From Chthoniobacterales bacterium (lineage in GTDB: Bacteria; Verrucomicrobiota; Verrucomicrobiae; Chthoniobacterales; UBA10450), in contig QHBL01000260.1 of assembly GCA_003244125.1 (NCBI GenBank), forward strand, positions 1 to 13,331: a DNA stretch of 13,331 bases, given 5' to 3'. Both the position numbers and the translations under genes were made by a program. This document shows, one piece after another, positions 1 to 6,942 of this stretch; the stretch's first letter is position 1; every line of letters starts with the position of its first letter. The notes under the pieces are model-generated. The model saw nothing but the letters and a program-made list of their open reading frames with translations. It was not told the DNA's origin and ran no database searches.

Positions 1-69
1 GCTCCGAAAAAATTTGACGCGCGCGCTGCCCGCAGCAATTTCCACCCACTCGGGCGACTTCGATTTCAC
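1..69 (-). CDS. possible 5' end of a divergent gene, cut by the window edge
   Basis: A reading frame opens on the minus strand with a GTG at 69 and stays open to the edge, giving 23 residues that begin MKSKSPEWVEIAAG and end in VKFFRS. The composition is protein-like and third codon positions are mostly G or C, as in the confirmed genes. No family can be named from so short a piece. The spacer to the plus-strand gene at 109 would be a 39-bp divergent promoter region. A competing plus-strand frame also runs from base 1 to a stop at 85-87 (28 codons) and could instead be the tail of an upstream gene, so the call is tentative. Confidence 0.28.
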   Translation of the reverse strand, partial: MKSKSPEWVEIAAGSARVKFFRS

Positions 70-108
70 CTGCGCAAGGCGGTTTGATCAGAGCCGCCGG
101 AGCAAATT

Positions 109-1188
109 ATGCCCGAACTTTCCTACGCCATCGTTACGCCTTACTCGATGCGCAAATCGCGCACTGGGGGAATCGTCTCGCGGCTGATCTCGCGCACCGG
201 GCTCGACATCGTGGCGGCGCGCATGTTCGCGCCGAGCGAAGAACTGACGCGCCGCTATGCGGAAACGATCGTGACCGAAACGGACCCGCGGCATCGCGCT
301 ACGCAGGAACTGCTGCGCGCCTACGTGCTTCGCAATTTCACCGCCACGATGCAGGGTCAGCGACCGCGCGTGATGTTTCTCGTTTTCCGCGGCGATGATG
401 CGGTGGCGAAAACGTTGCACGCCGTCGGCCATATCGTAAACGAGCGCACCAGCGGCGAAACGATCCGCGATACCTTTGGCGATTACATCACGGACGAGAG
501 CGGCAAAGTGGCTTACTTCGAGCCGGCGGTGCTGACGGCGATCCGGCCGGAGCAGGCTGAGCGCGACCTGAAACTATGGGCGGAGTTTTCAGCTAACGAC
601 GGTGGGATTCTCGATAACGTCATCCAGTACCCGGCAGGCGCGAAAATCGAGAAGACGCTGGTGTTGATCAAGCCTGACAATTTCAAATTTCCAAGCCGGC
701 GCCCCGGTGGGGTGATCGATGTTTTCTCGCGCACCGGCCTCTACATCATCGGGTTCAAAGTTCACCGCATGAGTGTGGCTCAGGCGGAGGAGTTTTACGG
801 GCCGGTTTTGCCCGTGCTCGAGGAAAAACTTGGCGCGCAAAAGGGACGCGCGGCATGGGAAGACATTGTCGAGTTCATGGCGGGCGCGCGGCCGAGTGCG
901 ATCGCGCCGGAAAAAAAAACGGAGCCCGGCACGGAGAAGTGCATCGCGATTGTGTATCAGGGCGAGGAGGCGGTGCGGAAAATCCGCGAAGTTCTCGGCC
1001 CGACTGATCCGAGCAAAGCGCCTCCGGGTTCAATCAGAAAAGAATTTGGCCAGTCGATCATGGTGAACGCGGCGCATGCGTCGGATTCGGCCGAGAACGC
1101 CTTGCGCGAGATGCGCATCGTGCAGGTGGAAGAGAACAATTTTAAGCCGCTTATTGAACGATTTTATTCCGAGGAAAACCAACTATGA
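109..1188 (+). CDS. ndk: nucleoside-diphosphate kinase-like protein, two tandem NDK domains, first one degenerate
   Basis: NDK moves the gamma-phosphate of a nucleoside triphosphate onto a nucleoside diphosphate through a phosphohistidine in the cytoplasm. The second domain (about residues 180-345) keeps the signature: LIKPD with K188, Y230, the GPTDP motif with T299, R310, and NAAHASDS with N320 and the catalytic H323. The usual HGSDS is HASDS here. The first domain (about 1-160) keeps the fold pattern (SYAIVTPYS, GGIVSRLISRTGLDIVAARM, GETIRDTFG), but T10 replaces the active-site lysine and the histidine segment reads AYFEP. It is therefore probably not catalytic. At 359 residues the protein is over twice a normal NDK (about 140-150). 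The start is supported by GGAG six bases before ATG. Its last four bases overlap the aminotransferase start, so the two are probably co-translated. NDK relatedness is clear; activity is inferred. Confidence 0.85.
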   Translation: MPELSYAIVTPYSMRKSRTGGIVSRLISRTGLDIVAARMFAPSEELTRRYAETIVTETDPRHRATQELLRAYVLRNFTATMQGQRPRVMFLVFRGDDAVAKTLHAVGHIVNERTSGETIRDTFGDYITDESGKVAYFEPAVLTAIRPEQAERDLKLWAEFSANDGGILDNVIQYPAGAKIEKTLVLIKPDNFKFPSRRPGGVIDVFSRTGLYIIGFKVHRMSVAQAEEFYGPVLPVLEEKLGAQKGRAAWEDIVEFMAGARPSAIAPEKKTEPGTEKCIAIVYQGEEAVRKIREVLGPTDPSKAPPGSIRKEFGQSIMVNAAHASDSAENALREMRIVQVEENNFKPLIERFYSEENQL

Positions 1189-2363
1189 CTACTACTGACA
1201 TGGAAATCTCAGCTCGCGCTTCGCAAATGACCCCCTCGCTTACTCTCACTATCGACGCCAAGGCGAAAGCGATGAAGGCCGAGGGCATCGACGTGTGCGG
1301 TTTCGGCGCCGGCGAACCCGACTTCGATACGCCCGATCACATCAAGCAGGCGGCCATCACCGCGCTGCAAAATGGTTTTACGAAATACACGCCCAGTTCC
1401 GGTATTCCCGAGCTGCGCCAGGCCATCGCGGAAAAGCTGCAGACTGATAACGGACTCAGCTACAAACCGACGCAGATCATCGTGAGCAACGGCGCCAAGC
1501 ACGCCTGTTACAACGCGATTCTCGCGACGTGCCAGCCGGGTGACGAGGTCCTCATTCCCGCGCCATACTGGGTCAGTTATCCTGACATGGTGCGGCTCGC
1601 GGGGGCGGAGCCGGTCATCATTCCGACGAGCGAACGCAACGGCTGGAAAATGCGCGCGGAAGATTTTGAAAACGCGATGACGCCGCGCACGAAGATGCTG
1701 ATTTTGAATTCGCCAAATAATCCAAGTGGCTCGGTTTACACGCGCGAGAAGCTGGAAGCGATCGTGGAAATCGCAGCGGCGGAAGACATCTACATTTTGG
1801 CGGACGAGATTTACGAGAAGCTCGTTTACGATGACGCGAAGCACGTCAGCATCGCCTCGCTTTCCAAAGACGCTTACAACCTCACGCTCACCGTCAATGG
1901 TTTCAGCAAATCCTACGCGATGACGGGTTGGCGGCTGGGTTACTTGGCCGCGCCCGAGGCGGTGGCGAAAGCGGTCGATTCCATCCAGAGCCATAGCACC
2001 GCGAATCCGTGCTCGTTCGCGCAAAAAGGTGCGCTGGCCGCGCTCAAAGGCGACCAGCAACCCATCGCCGACATGCGCGAGGAGTTCGATATGCGGCGCA
2101 ATTATATGTACGATCGCATTTCGAAAATCGCGAACATCACTGCGGTCAAGCCGCAGGGCGCGTTTTATGTGCTGGTCAACATCAGCCAGCTCGGATTGAC
2201 GTCACAAAATTTTGCCGATCGGCTTTTGAGTAAAGCGAATGTCGCGGTCGTGCCCGGCGCGGCCTTTGGCGACGATCGCACCGTGCGCTTGAGCTACGCC
2301 ACGAGCATCGACCTGATCAAGAAGGGGCTGGATCGGTTTCAGGATTTCTGCCGGACTTTGTAA
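1185..2363 (+). CDS. aspC: pyridoxal-phosphate aspartate aminotransferase (class I, Ib-type)
   Basis: This cytoplasmic PLP enzyme should exchange the amino group between aspartate and 2-oxoglutarate, feeding oxaloacetate/glutamate metabolism. Bacterial Ib enzymes often also accept prephenate or aromatic substrates. Family landmarks are all present: GAGEPDFDTP (41-50), the substrate and ring contacts around PYWVSYPD (W129), N175 in NSPNNPSG, D207 and Y210 in LADEIY, the Schiff-base lysine K242 in NGFSKSYAMTGWR with R250, and the carboxylate-binding R368 in VRLSYA. At 392 residues the length is normal and nothing is missing. The ATG at 1185 overlaps the NDK-like stop as ATGA, and GAGG lies ten bases upstream inside the preceding gene, which points to translational coupling. 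An in-frame ATG at 1200 is a possible alternative. The exact amino-acid specificity cannot be read from sequence. Confidence 0.93.
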   Translation: MTTTDMEISARASQMTPSLTLTIDAKAKAMKAEGIDVCGFGAGEPDFDTPDHIKQAAITALQNGFTKYTPSSGIPELRQAIAEKLQTDNGLSYKPTQIIVSNGAKHACYNAILATCQPGDEVLIPAPYWVSYPDMVRLAGAEPVIIPTSERNGWKMRAEDFENAMTPRTKMLILNSPNNPSGSVYTREKLEAIVEIAAAEDIYILADEIYEKLVYDDAKHVSIASLSKDAYNLTLTVNGFSKSYAMTGWRLGYLAAPEAVAKAVDSIQSHSTANPCSFAQKGALAALKGDQQPIADMREEFDMRRNYMYDRISKIANITAVKPQGAFYVLVNISQLGLTSQNFADRLLSKANVAVVPGAAFGDDRTVRLSYATSIDLIKKGLDRFQDFCRTL

Positions 2364-2374
2364 TCACCGTTGCG

Positions 2375-2468
2375 GTCATCCCGACCGAAGTCGAGAGTTC
2401 CCCCCGCGAAAGCTGTGAGATAACTTCCGCGGGATCCTTCGACTCCGCTGCGCTTCACTCAGGATGAC
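2375..2468. repeat. 94-bp REP-like imperfect palindrome, family A
   Basis: Terminal inverted repeats GTCATCC and GGATGAC enclose further matching arms. GACCGAAGTCGA on the left pairs with TTCGACTCC...CTTCACTC on the right, the right arm carrying about nine extra bases, and CCCGCGAAAG pairs with CTTCCGCGGG with one mismatch. The whole can fold into a long cruciform or RNA hairpin. Such GTCATCC...GGATGAC palindromes with a CTTCGACT core resemble short repeats scattered between genes in soil bacterial genomes, which is a recollection rather than a search result. It fills the entire spacer after the aminotransferase, and its right end contains the start codon of the next gene. Only one copy is in this window. 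Confidence 0.6.
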
Positions 2469-4044
2469 CGGGATTGCGAAGGGCTCGCTCGCGCTCGTCT
2501 TGCACGCGCACTTGCCGTTCGTGCGCCATCCTGAGCAGGAGCAGTGCGCGCAAGAACGCTGGCTCTTCGAGGCCATCACTGAAAGCTACGTGCCGCTGTT
2601 GCGCACGATGCAGCGGCTTTGCAGGGAGCACGTCCCGTTCAAGTTAACGCTCTCGGTTTCACCCACCCTCGGCTCGATGCTGAGTGACGGACTCCTGCGT
2701 CGGCGCTACCTTCGCCACCTCGAATCGCTCATCGCGCTGGCGGAACGCGAATGCGAACGCAGCGATTCGGGTCTGTTGCCGCTTTCGCGATGGTATCGCC
2801 AGTTCTTCGCCGAGACACAGCGGACGTTTGTCGAAGAGTGGAATTGTGATCTCCTCGCTGTCATTCGACAGCTGTGCGACGACGGCGCGCTCGAGCTCAT
2901 CGCGACGGCGGCGACACACGCTATCCTGCCTATCCTCCAACAAACGCCAGCTTCAGCACGCGCGCAGATCGCGATCGGGTGCGACTTCTATCGCGATACA
3001 TTCGGCGGCGAGCCCGCGGGTTTCTGGCTGCCGGAATGCGCCTACGCACCGGGAATCGACAGGCTGCTCCAGGCGCAAAACATCCGTTGGTTCGTTGTCG
3101 ATTCCCACGCGCTTGAGCTGGCGCGACCACCCGCGCGTTTCGGCGCACAATCACCATGTTTCACTCCAGCTGGTCCAGCGGGGTTCGCGCGCGATGCGCG
3201 GGCAAGCCGCCAAATCTGGGATGCGAAATCAGGCTATCCCGGGGACGGAACGTATCGCGATTTCTATTGCGACATCGGCTTCGATTTGACTGCCGAGGAA
3301 CTTGCGCCGCTGCCCCACGCCCCTGGCCAATTCACCGGCGTCAAATATTATCGCGTCACTGGCGGTGACGGCGCCAAGCAGTTTTACGAACCGGCCGTCG
3401 CGGAAGAAAGCGCCCGGGGCCACGCACACCATTTCGTCGAGCAATGCATCGCCACTTTGCAGAACGCCGGTGGCGAGCAGCCGATTCTGATCGCGCCGTT
3501 TGACGCGGAACTCTTCGGCCACTGGTGGTTCGAAGGTCCGGTGTTTCTCGAACAGGTCGCACGTATTGCAGCGGCAAAAGGTTTGCCGTTGAGCACGCCG
3601 AGCGATTTCCTCCGAAGTGATCCACCGCTGCAAATCGTCCAACCCGCTGCCTCCAGCTGGGGCGATGGCGGTTTTCTCGACACCTGGCTCGATGAGAAAT
3701 GCGCCTGGATTTACCCGCAGCTCTTCGCCGCAAACCAGCGCATGACCGCGCTGGCGAACGCGCACGCGCATCACCTCTCGCGCGAGCAGGAGCGCATTCT
3801 GGCCCAACTCTCACGCGAGCTTCTCCTGGCACAGGCGAGCGATTGGCCGTTTCACATTCGCAACGGCACCGGCGCTGAATACGCGGGCCGGCGCGTTCGC
3901 GATCATGTCGCGCGCTTCCATCGTTTGGCCGCCATGCTCGAAAACGGAGATGCCGATTTGGATTTTCTCGCGCAATGTGAAGAGCGCGATAATCTCTTGC
4001 CGCACCTGGAGTGGCGGCACTCCGCTCCGCATGACCAAACTTAA
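2464..4044 (+). CDS. GH57 family 1,4-alpha-glucan branching enzyme (DUF1957 type)
   Basis: GH57 branching enzymes cut an alpha-1,4-glucan and re-attach the piece by an alpha-1,6 link, as in glycogen synthesis. The opening LALVLHAHLPFVRHPE (9-24) is the family's N-terminal beta strand and HxH motif. E191 in GFWLPECAYAPG is the expected nucleophile, and D347 in APFDAELFGHWWFEGP the expected acid/base. A helical C-terminal domain follows, with SSWGDGG near 398-403 and WIYPQL near 415-420. The 526-residue length matches the TK1436-type family. ATG 2464 is the only usable start after the in-frame stop at 2416 and sits eight residues before the conserved strand, but it lies inside the upstream palindromic repeat and has no clear Shine-Dalgarno. 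No other glycogen gene is in view. Branching rather than amylase activity follows from overall similarity and is not proven. Confidence 0.88.
   Translation: MTGIAKGSLALVLHAHLPFVRHPEQEQCAQERWLFEAITESYVPLLRTMQRLCREHVPFKLTLSVSPTLGSMLSDGLLRRRYLRHLESLIALAERECERSDSGLLPLSRWYRQFFAETQRTFVEEWNCDLLAVIRQLCDDGALELIATAATHAILPILQQTPASARAQIAIGCDFYRDTFGGEPAGFWLPECAYAPGIDRLLQAQNIRWFVVDSHALELARPPARFGAQSPCFTPAGPAGFARDARASRQIWDAKSGYPGDGTYRDFYCDIGFDLTAEELAPLPHAPGQFTGVKYYRVTGGDGAKQFYEPAVAEESARGHAHHFVEQCIATLQNAGGEQPILIAPFDAELFGHWWFEGPVFLEQVARIAAAKGLPLSTPSDFLRSDPPLQIVQPAASSWGDGGFLDTWLDEKCAWIYPQLFAANQRMTALANAHAHHLSREQERILAQLSRELLLAQASDWPFHIRNGTGAEYAGRRVRDHVARFHRLAAMLENGDADLDFLAQCEERDNLLPHLEWRHSAPHDQT
4008..4023 (+). 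promoter_or_regulatory. perfect stem-loop just before the start at 4031
   Basis: GGAGTG, a GCGG loop and CACTCC form a 6-bp perfect hairpin, seven bases ahead of the ATG at 4031 and inside the last codons of the GH57 gene. The only purine-rich GGAG near this start is in the left stem, so the fold could hide the ribosome-binding region until ribosomes finishing the GH57 gene open it. That role is inferred. It may also be a piece of a dispersed repeat. Confidence 0.35.
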
Positions 4045-4684
4045 CTACGCGCTCCTATTCACGGCCGCTGTCGCTTTCGCGCAGGAGCCGGCGGCGACGC
4101 CCGCTGCATCATCCACGCCATCGCGTTCGATCCGCATTAGCTTCGTCCCGCCGCCGCTCGAAGGCACCATCAGCCTCGGGATTTACGATGAGAACGATCA
4201 ACTCGTGCGCGTGCTCCATCAGGAAGCGAGTTTCGACGATTTCACCGCCGGCCCCGACGCGCTCGTCACGAAATGGGATGGAAAAGATGATTTCGGATAC
4301 GAGCTCTGGCCCGGCACTTACCACGCGCGCGGCTTTCTCGTCGCGCCAATGAAAGTTCAAGAAATCACCGCTGAGGCCACGCCCGCGCCGGAGCAACAGG
4401 CGGTGAAGGTCCGGCTAATGGCGAACCCGCTGGAGAAAAGCGAACGGCCCACCATTCAACTCATGGGCGGGATCGATGATGAAGATGTGCTGCTAAAAAC
4501 GGTGGACGGACTTCCGTTGCTGACAATGACGCAAGCTCCAGGAGTGAAGCGCGTATCGGTGGCACCAGGTGAAAACGGCGGCGTAACTGTTCACATCGAA
4601 ACTGATGCCACGAGCCGCCGTTTTTCCATCGCTGGCGTCAATCGTATGATGGCTTTCGACTGCGGCGAATTCGAGCTGAGATAG
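4031..4684 (+). CDS. secreted protein with FlgD-like Ig domain, function unknown
   Basis: The 217-residue product begins with a short signal peptide: lysine at 3, hydrophobic stretch 6-17, probable cut after AFA at 17. A Pro/Ala/Ser-rich spacer follows to about residue 32. Residues 44-105 (GTISLGIYDENDQLVRVL ... WDGKDDFGYELWPGTYHARG) match the FlgD/gingipain-type Ig fold, in which a property of the protein's 'body' is described by a WDGxDxxG turn. The rest (110-217) is beta-rich and unrecognised. The reading frame is open further upstream, but ATG 4031 was chosen because it places the signal peptide at the N terminus. It overlaps the GH57 stop by 14 bases, so co-expression is likely. A periplasmic or outer-surface role, perhaps tied to glycans through its neighbour, is speculation. 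Confidence 0.72.
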   Translation: MTKLNYALLFTAAVAFAQEPAATPAASSTPSRSIRISFVPPPLEGTISLGIYDENDQLVRVLHQEASFDDFTAGPDALVTKWDGKDDFGYELWPGTYHARGFLVAPMKVQEITAEATPAPEQQAVKVRLMANPLEKSERPTIQLMGGIDDEDVLLKTVDGLPLLTMTQAPGVKRVSVAPGENGGVTVHIETDATSRRFSIAGVNRMMAFDCGEFELR

Positions 4685-4737
4685 CCGCTTGCGCGGGGAG
4701 CTTTCGTGTTTCCAAAGCGCCAACGAGCCCGTTGCGA

Positions 4738-5046
4738 TTAGCGCTTCTCCGGAGGAATTGACGTAATCGCGCCGGCAAAGCGTTTGTGGGCGGCGGAATC
4801 CACGGGCCGCTGCCTGACAATCGTGCTGGCGGGATATGTTCCGAGGAAATTGCCATCCCGCCAATTGCGCGCCGGCCGAATCGGTCGCGGGACAAAACCG
4901 CCGCCACAATTGGAACAGACATTATCCAGCACCTGCTCGACACACCGCGCGCAAAAGGTGCACTCAAACGAGCAAATCCGCGCCTCCAGCGAATCAGGCG
5001 GGAGCTGCCTGTTACAGTTTTCGCAAGTCGGTCTCAGCTCAAGCAT
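4738..5046 (-). CDS. DUF1272 zinc-ribbon protein
   Basis: The product starts MLELRPTCENCNRQLPPD, continues ARICSFECTFCARCVEQVL and then VCSNCGGGFVPRPIRP, a pattern diagnostic of DUF1272. Four CxxC-type pairs (CENC, CSFEC/CARC, CSNC) should hold zinc. The biochemical role of the family is unknown. The usual family length is about 70-90 residues; this copy has 102 because of a basic, low-complexity tail of about 45 residues after the last cysteines. The start was placed at the ATG at 5046 because family members begin with MLELRP. A GTG at 5088 would add 14 residues and cannot be excluded. The gene is convergent with the secreted-protein gene ending at 4684 and divergent from the gene at 5229. 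Confidence 0.8.
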   Translation of the reverse strand: MLELRPTCENCNRQLPPDSLEARICSFECTFCARCVEQVLDNVCSNCGGGFVPRPIRPARNWRDGNFLGTYPASTIVRQRPVDSAAHKRFAGAITSIPPEKR

Positions 5047-5228
5047 GAGAAAATACTCGTATGCCCTGCTGATTCGTGCCGCAAGCACCGACCCCGGCTG
5101 AGGAGCTGCGCGGCCGCGGACAAGCTGGCCAATTAACAGCGTGTGTCGCGCTGGCAGTCATTTGCTCTTTGCAACTTCAGGGCGCACCGGCCGGTTCAAT
5201 CCAAACAAACAACAGGAGGGATTCAAAA

Positions 5229-5501
5229 ATGGGAACCAAGTTTCGTCCGATCGCATTAGCAATCCTGGCATTCGGTTTTGCCTTCGCTCCACGTTCAAAT
5301 GCGGGCACCGAGATGGTGATCGATAACAGCGCTCAGGCGCCGGCCTACAGTTATGCGCCGCCACCGCCACCGGTCTACTACGCTCCGCCGCCGGTTCGCG
5401 TCGTCGTCTACCCGGCGGTGCGTTATTACGTGGCGCCGGTCCGGGTTTACGCCTATCACCGGGTCTTCGGGCGAGCGCGTTACTGCGCGCCGTGGCGATA
5501 G
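5229..5501 (+). CDS. small secreted Pro/Tyr/Val-rich protein
   Basis: A 90-residue product with a strong ribosome-binding site (AGGAGGG at 5214-5220, eight bases before ATG), which decides the start even though the frame is open further upstream. Residues 1-25 form a signal peptide (basic MGTKFR, hydrophobic PIALAILAFGFAFA, cut near SNA). The mature part is low-complexity: YAPPPPPVYYAPPPVRVVVY followed by repeated VRYY/VRVYAYHR motifs and a single cysteine near the end. No enzymatic domain is visible. Similar short Tyr/Pro-rich exported proteins occur in many Gram-negative bacteria, but no function is known to me. Monocistronic, facing the DUF1905-type gene across a hairpin. Confidence 0.75.
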   Translation: MGTKFRPIALAILAFGFAFAPRSNAGTEMVIDNSAQAPAYSYAPPPPPVYYAPPPVRVVVYPAVRYYVAPVRVYAYHRVFGRARYCAPWR

Positions 5502-5547
5502 CTGAACGAGGCGGAGTTCGCAGGTTCTCTCGCATCAGCGCATTTTG

Positions 5548-5566
5548 GGGAAGCTGATAGCTTCCC
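5548..5566. terminator. hairpin between convergent genes, candidate terminator
   Basis: GGGAAGCT, a GAT loop and AGCTTCCC form a perfect 8-bp stem 47 bases after the secreted-protein stop and 90 bases before the end of the opposite gene at 5656. Neither side has a clear T-run; on the minus side the flank reads AAAATG. It is a bidirectional candidate at best. A second weaker stem (CAGCCG...CGGCTG, 5613-5635) lies nearer the minus-strand gene. Confidence 0.4.
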
Positions 5567-5655
5567 ATGCCGTACATATCACACAGAAACGATTAGCTTT
5601 GCCTGGCTAACTCAGCCGCTTGCAAAAGCCGGCTGCTGATCGCTTTGCCCGCAGT

Positions 5656-6120
5656 TCAGGAAATCGTTTCTTTCTCCAAAATCATCGTCAGCGCCTTGGC
5701 CGCGCGGCGTTTTCTGGTTTCCTCCTGCTTGCCGCCACCGATCCATTGCGCGAACTCCTTGCGATGAGTGAACGCGAGTTTGTCCCAAAGCGTTCTCGCC
5801 CTTTTGTTCCGGCGAAAAGCAATCGCTAACTCCCGCGGAACCTCCACCGTCCGCTCTTCCAAGTCGCGCTCCATCACCACAGAAACGGTGTCGCCCGCTT
5901 TCGCTTTGGCGCCGGCTTGCAGCTGCTTGTTGAAGGTCAGGAGATGTCGCCCTTCCATCGGCTGGATATTAGTACGGTAAGGAAAGCCATTGATCGTCCC
6001 TTTCACCGCGATGCGCCCGCGCGTTCCCCATAACTTCGCCGCATCGAAAGGCATGGCGATAAAACACCAGGCGTTATTCGGCCCCGCGCCTTCGGCCAAC
6101 GCTTTAAACTTCTTCTGCAT
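5656..6120 (-). CDS. DUF1905 plus YdeI/OmpD-associated domain protein
   Basis: The 154-residue product has a DUF1905 beta-barrel-like domain at about residues 3-90 (AWCFIAMPF ... WGTRGRIAVKGTINGFPYRTNIQPM ... AGDTVSVVMERD). A YdeI/OmdA segment follows at about 92-150 (VEVPRELAIAF...LWDKLAFTHRKEFAQWI...ETRKRRAAKALTML-like end). This pairing is common in bacterial cytosolic proteins annotated as bacteriocin-protection or OmpD-associated; the activity is not established. The start at 6120 is favoured over an upstream ATG at 6141 because GGAGG with a five-base gap precedes it. The protein looks complete. It is divergent from the membrane protein at 6295. Confidence 0.82.
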   Translation of the reverse strand: MQKKFKALAEGAGPNNAWCFIAMPFDAAKLWGTRGRIAVKGTINGFPYRTNIQPMEGRHLLTFNKQLQAGAKAKAGDTVSVVMERDLEERTVEVPRELAIAFRRNKRARTLWDKLAFTHRKEFAQWIGGGKQEETRKRRAAKALTMILEKETIS

Positions 6121-6228
6121 ACTCACCTCCACGTCTGCCATGCAGCAGTGAACAGAAATGACGAAACGAGAGCAACGAAGATTTCAACAGCACGACCGCT
6201 ACAGCCTTGGCCCTGCTCGTGAAACCAA

Positions 6229-6254
6229 GCGCCGCGACCACCTGGTGGCGGCGC
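6229..6254. promoter_or_regulatory. GC-rich palindrome in a divergent promoter region, possible operator
   Basis: An inner CCACC-T-GGTGG palindrome is flanked by GCGCCG on the left and CGGCGC on the right, giving 11-bp arms interrupted only by a few unpaired bases. It lies between the divergent genes starting at 6120 (minus) and 6295 (plus). Its position suits a regulator-binding site, but a chance GC palindrome or a repeat fragment is equally possible. Confidence 0.3.
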
Positions 6255-6294
6255 GGATTTGCCAGCACTGCTTCTCTGCGCATCGTACAAGCCG

Positions 6295-6825
6295 ATGGTG
6301 AAGGAGACAACATGGAGCAAACTGCGGGAGCTCTGGGCCATCCGCCGGCGCTGCAAACAAATCCAAAGCGAGCAAGGTGAAGCCGCTTCTCCGCGCGCCT
6401 CGAGCGCAGTCGCTCCAACAGCACTGCTCTCGAAGCCGTTGTTCGTTTGTTTCTCGGCCTGCTTCTTCGCCGCCTGTCTTCTGCACGCGCGCGACATGTG
6501 GCACCACGGCTGGCTCCCCTACCACTCCGCGCCTTTGCCACTGAACTGCTATTGGACGGCCCTGGTCATCCTCGATTTCATCGCCGCCGTTCTCCTGCTC
6601 ACGAGACCTCGCGCGGGCCTGGCCATGGCACTCCTCGTTATGGGTTCCGACGTCGCGCTCAACGTTTTTGCCCGGTTCGACCTTCACCTCATTCAGCACG
6701 CCGGCGGCGCGACGCTGCTACTCGCGCAATTGCTGTTTTTCGGCCTGATGTCAGCGGTGGCTCTGTATTTCTCCGGTCGTCCCGAAGCAGATCAGGCGAA
6801 CTTGATCACACCTAACGACCCGTGA
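6295..6825 (+). CDS. four-helix membrane protein, unknown function
   Basis: From ATG 6295 the product has 176 residues: a basic, charged cytoplasmic N-terminal part (1-45), then hydrophobic spans at about 49-65, 86-102, 107-125 and 137-158 and a short polar tail. Histidines cluster in the first loop (HARDMWHHGWLPYH) and before the last helix (FDLHLIQH), which could bind a metal or heme; this is only a suggestion. No known family is recognised. The start is uncertain: no Shine-Dalgarno precedes 6295, a TTG at 6259 is in frame upstream, and a good AAGGAGA lies before an out-of-frame ATG at 6312 that opens only 22 codons. The conserved part may begin near the first helix. Confidence 0.6.
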   Translation: MVKETTWSKLRELWAIRRRCKQIQSEQGEAASPRASSAVAPTALLSKPLFVCFSACFFAACLLHARDMWHHGWLPYHSAPLPLNCYWTALVILDFIAAVLLLTRPRAGLAMALLVMGSDVALNVFARFDLHLIQHAGGATLLLAQLLFFGLMSAVALYFSGRPEADQANLITPNDP

Positions 6826-6847
6826 CCATGAGTTGCCGGATCATCCG

Positions 6848-6889
6848 GTTATAGCTGCCGTCCTTCGTCAGCAGCAGGTGTTGCTACAC
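6848..6889. repeat. degenerate half-copy of the 9238-9327 palindromic repeat
   Basis: GTTATAGCTGCCGTCC here matches GTTGTAGCTGCCGTCC, the outer arm of the 9238-9327 element read on the minus strand, with one change. The similarity continues loosely (TCAGCAGCAGGT here, CGGCGGCAAGGT there). The piece ends in TTGCTACAC, reminiscent of the opposite arm CAGCTACAAC. It begins 23 bases after the membrane-protein stop, much as the other copy begins just after a stop. Confidence 0.45.
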
Positions 6890-6942
6890 GCTCGGAGAAT
6901 TTGTCCCTCGCCTTTTCACTCGCCGGTGTCTATCAACACCGC

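Noticed and set aside
1209..2060. long open frame on the minus strand opposite the aminotransferase
   Set aside because: Arg/His-rich translation without a domain, lying entirely antisense to a gene with all catalytic motifs; a by-product of GC-rich codon use.
3229..3832. minus-strand open frames opposite the GH57 gene
   Set aside because: They mirror a conserved enzyme on the plus strand and show Arg-rich, domain-free translations.
5076..5228. upstream extension of the small Pro/Tyr-rich secreted protein
   Set aside because: Would bury the signal peptide and the strong AGGAGGG site; the start at 5229 is clearly better.
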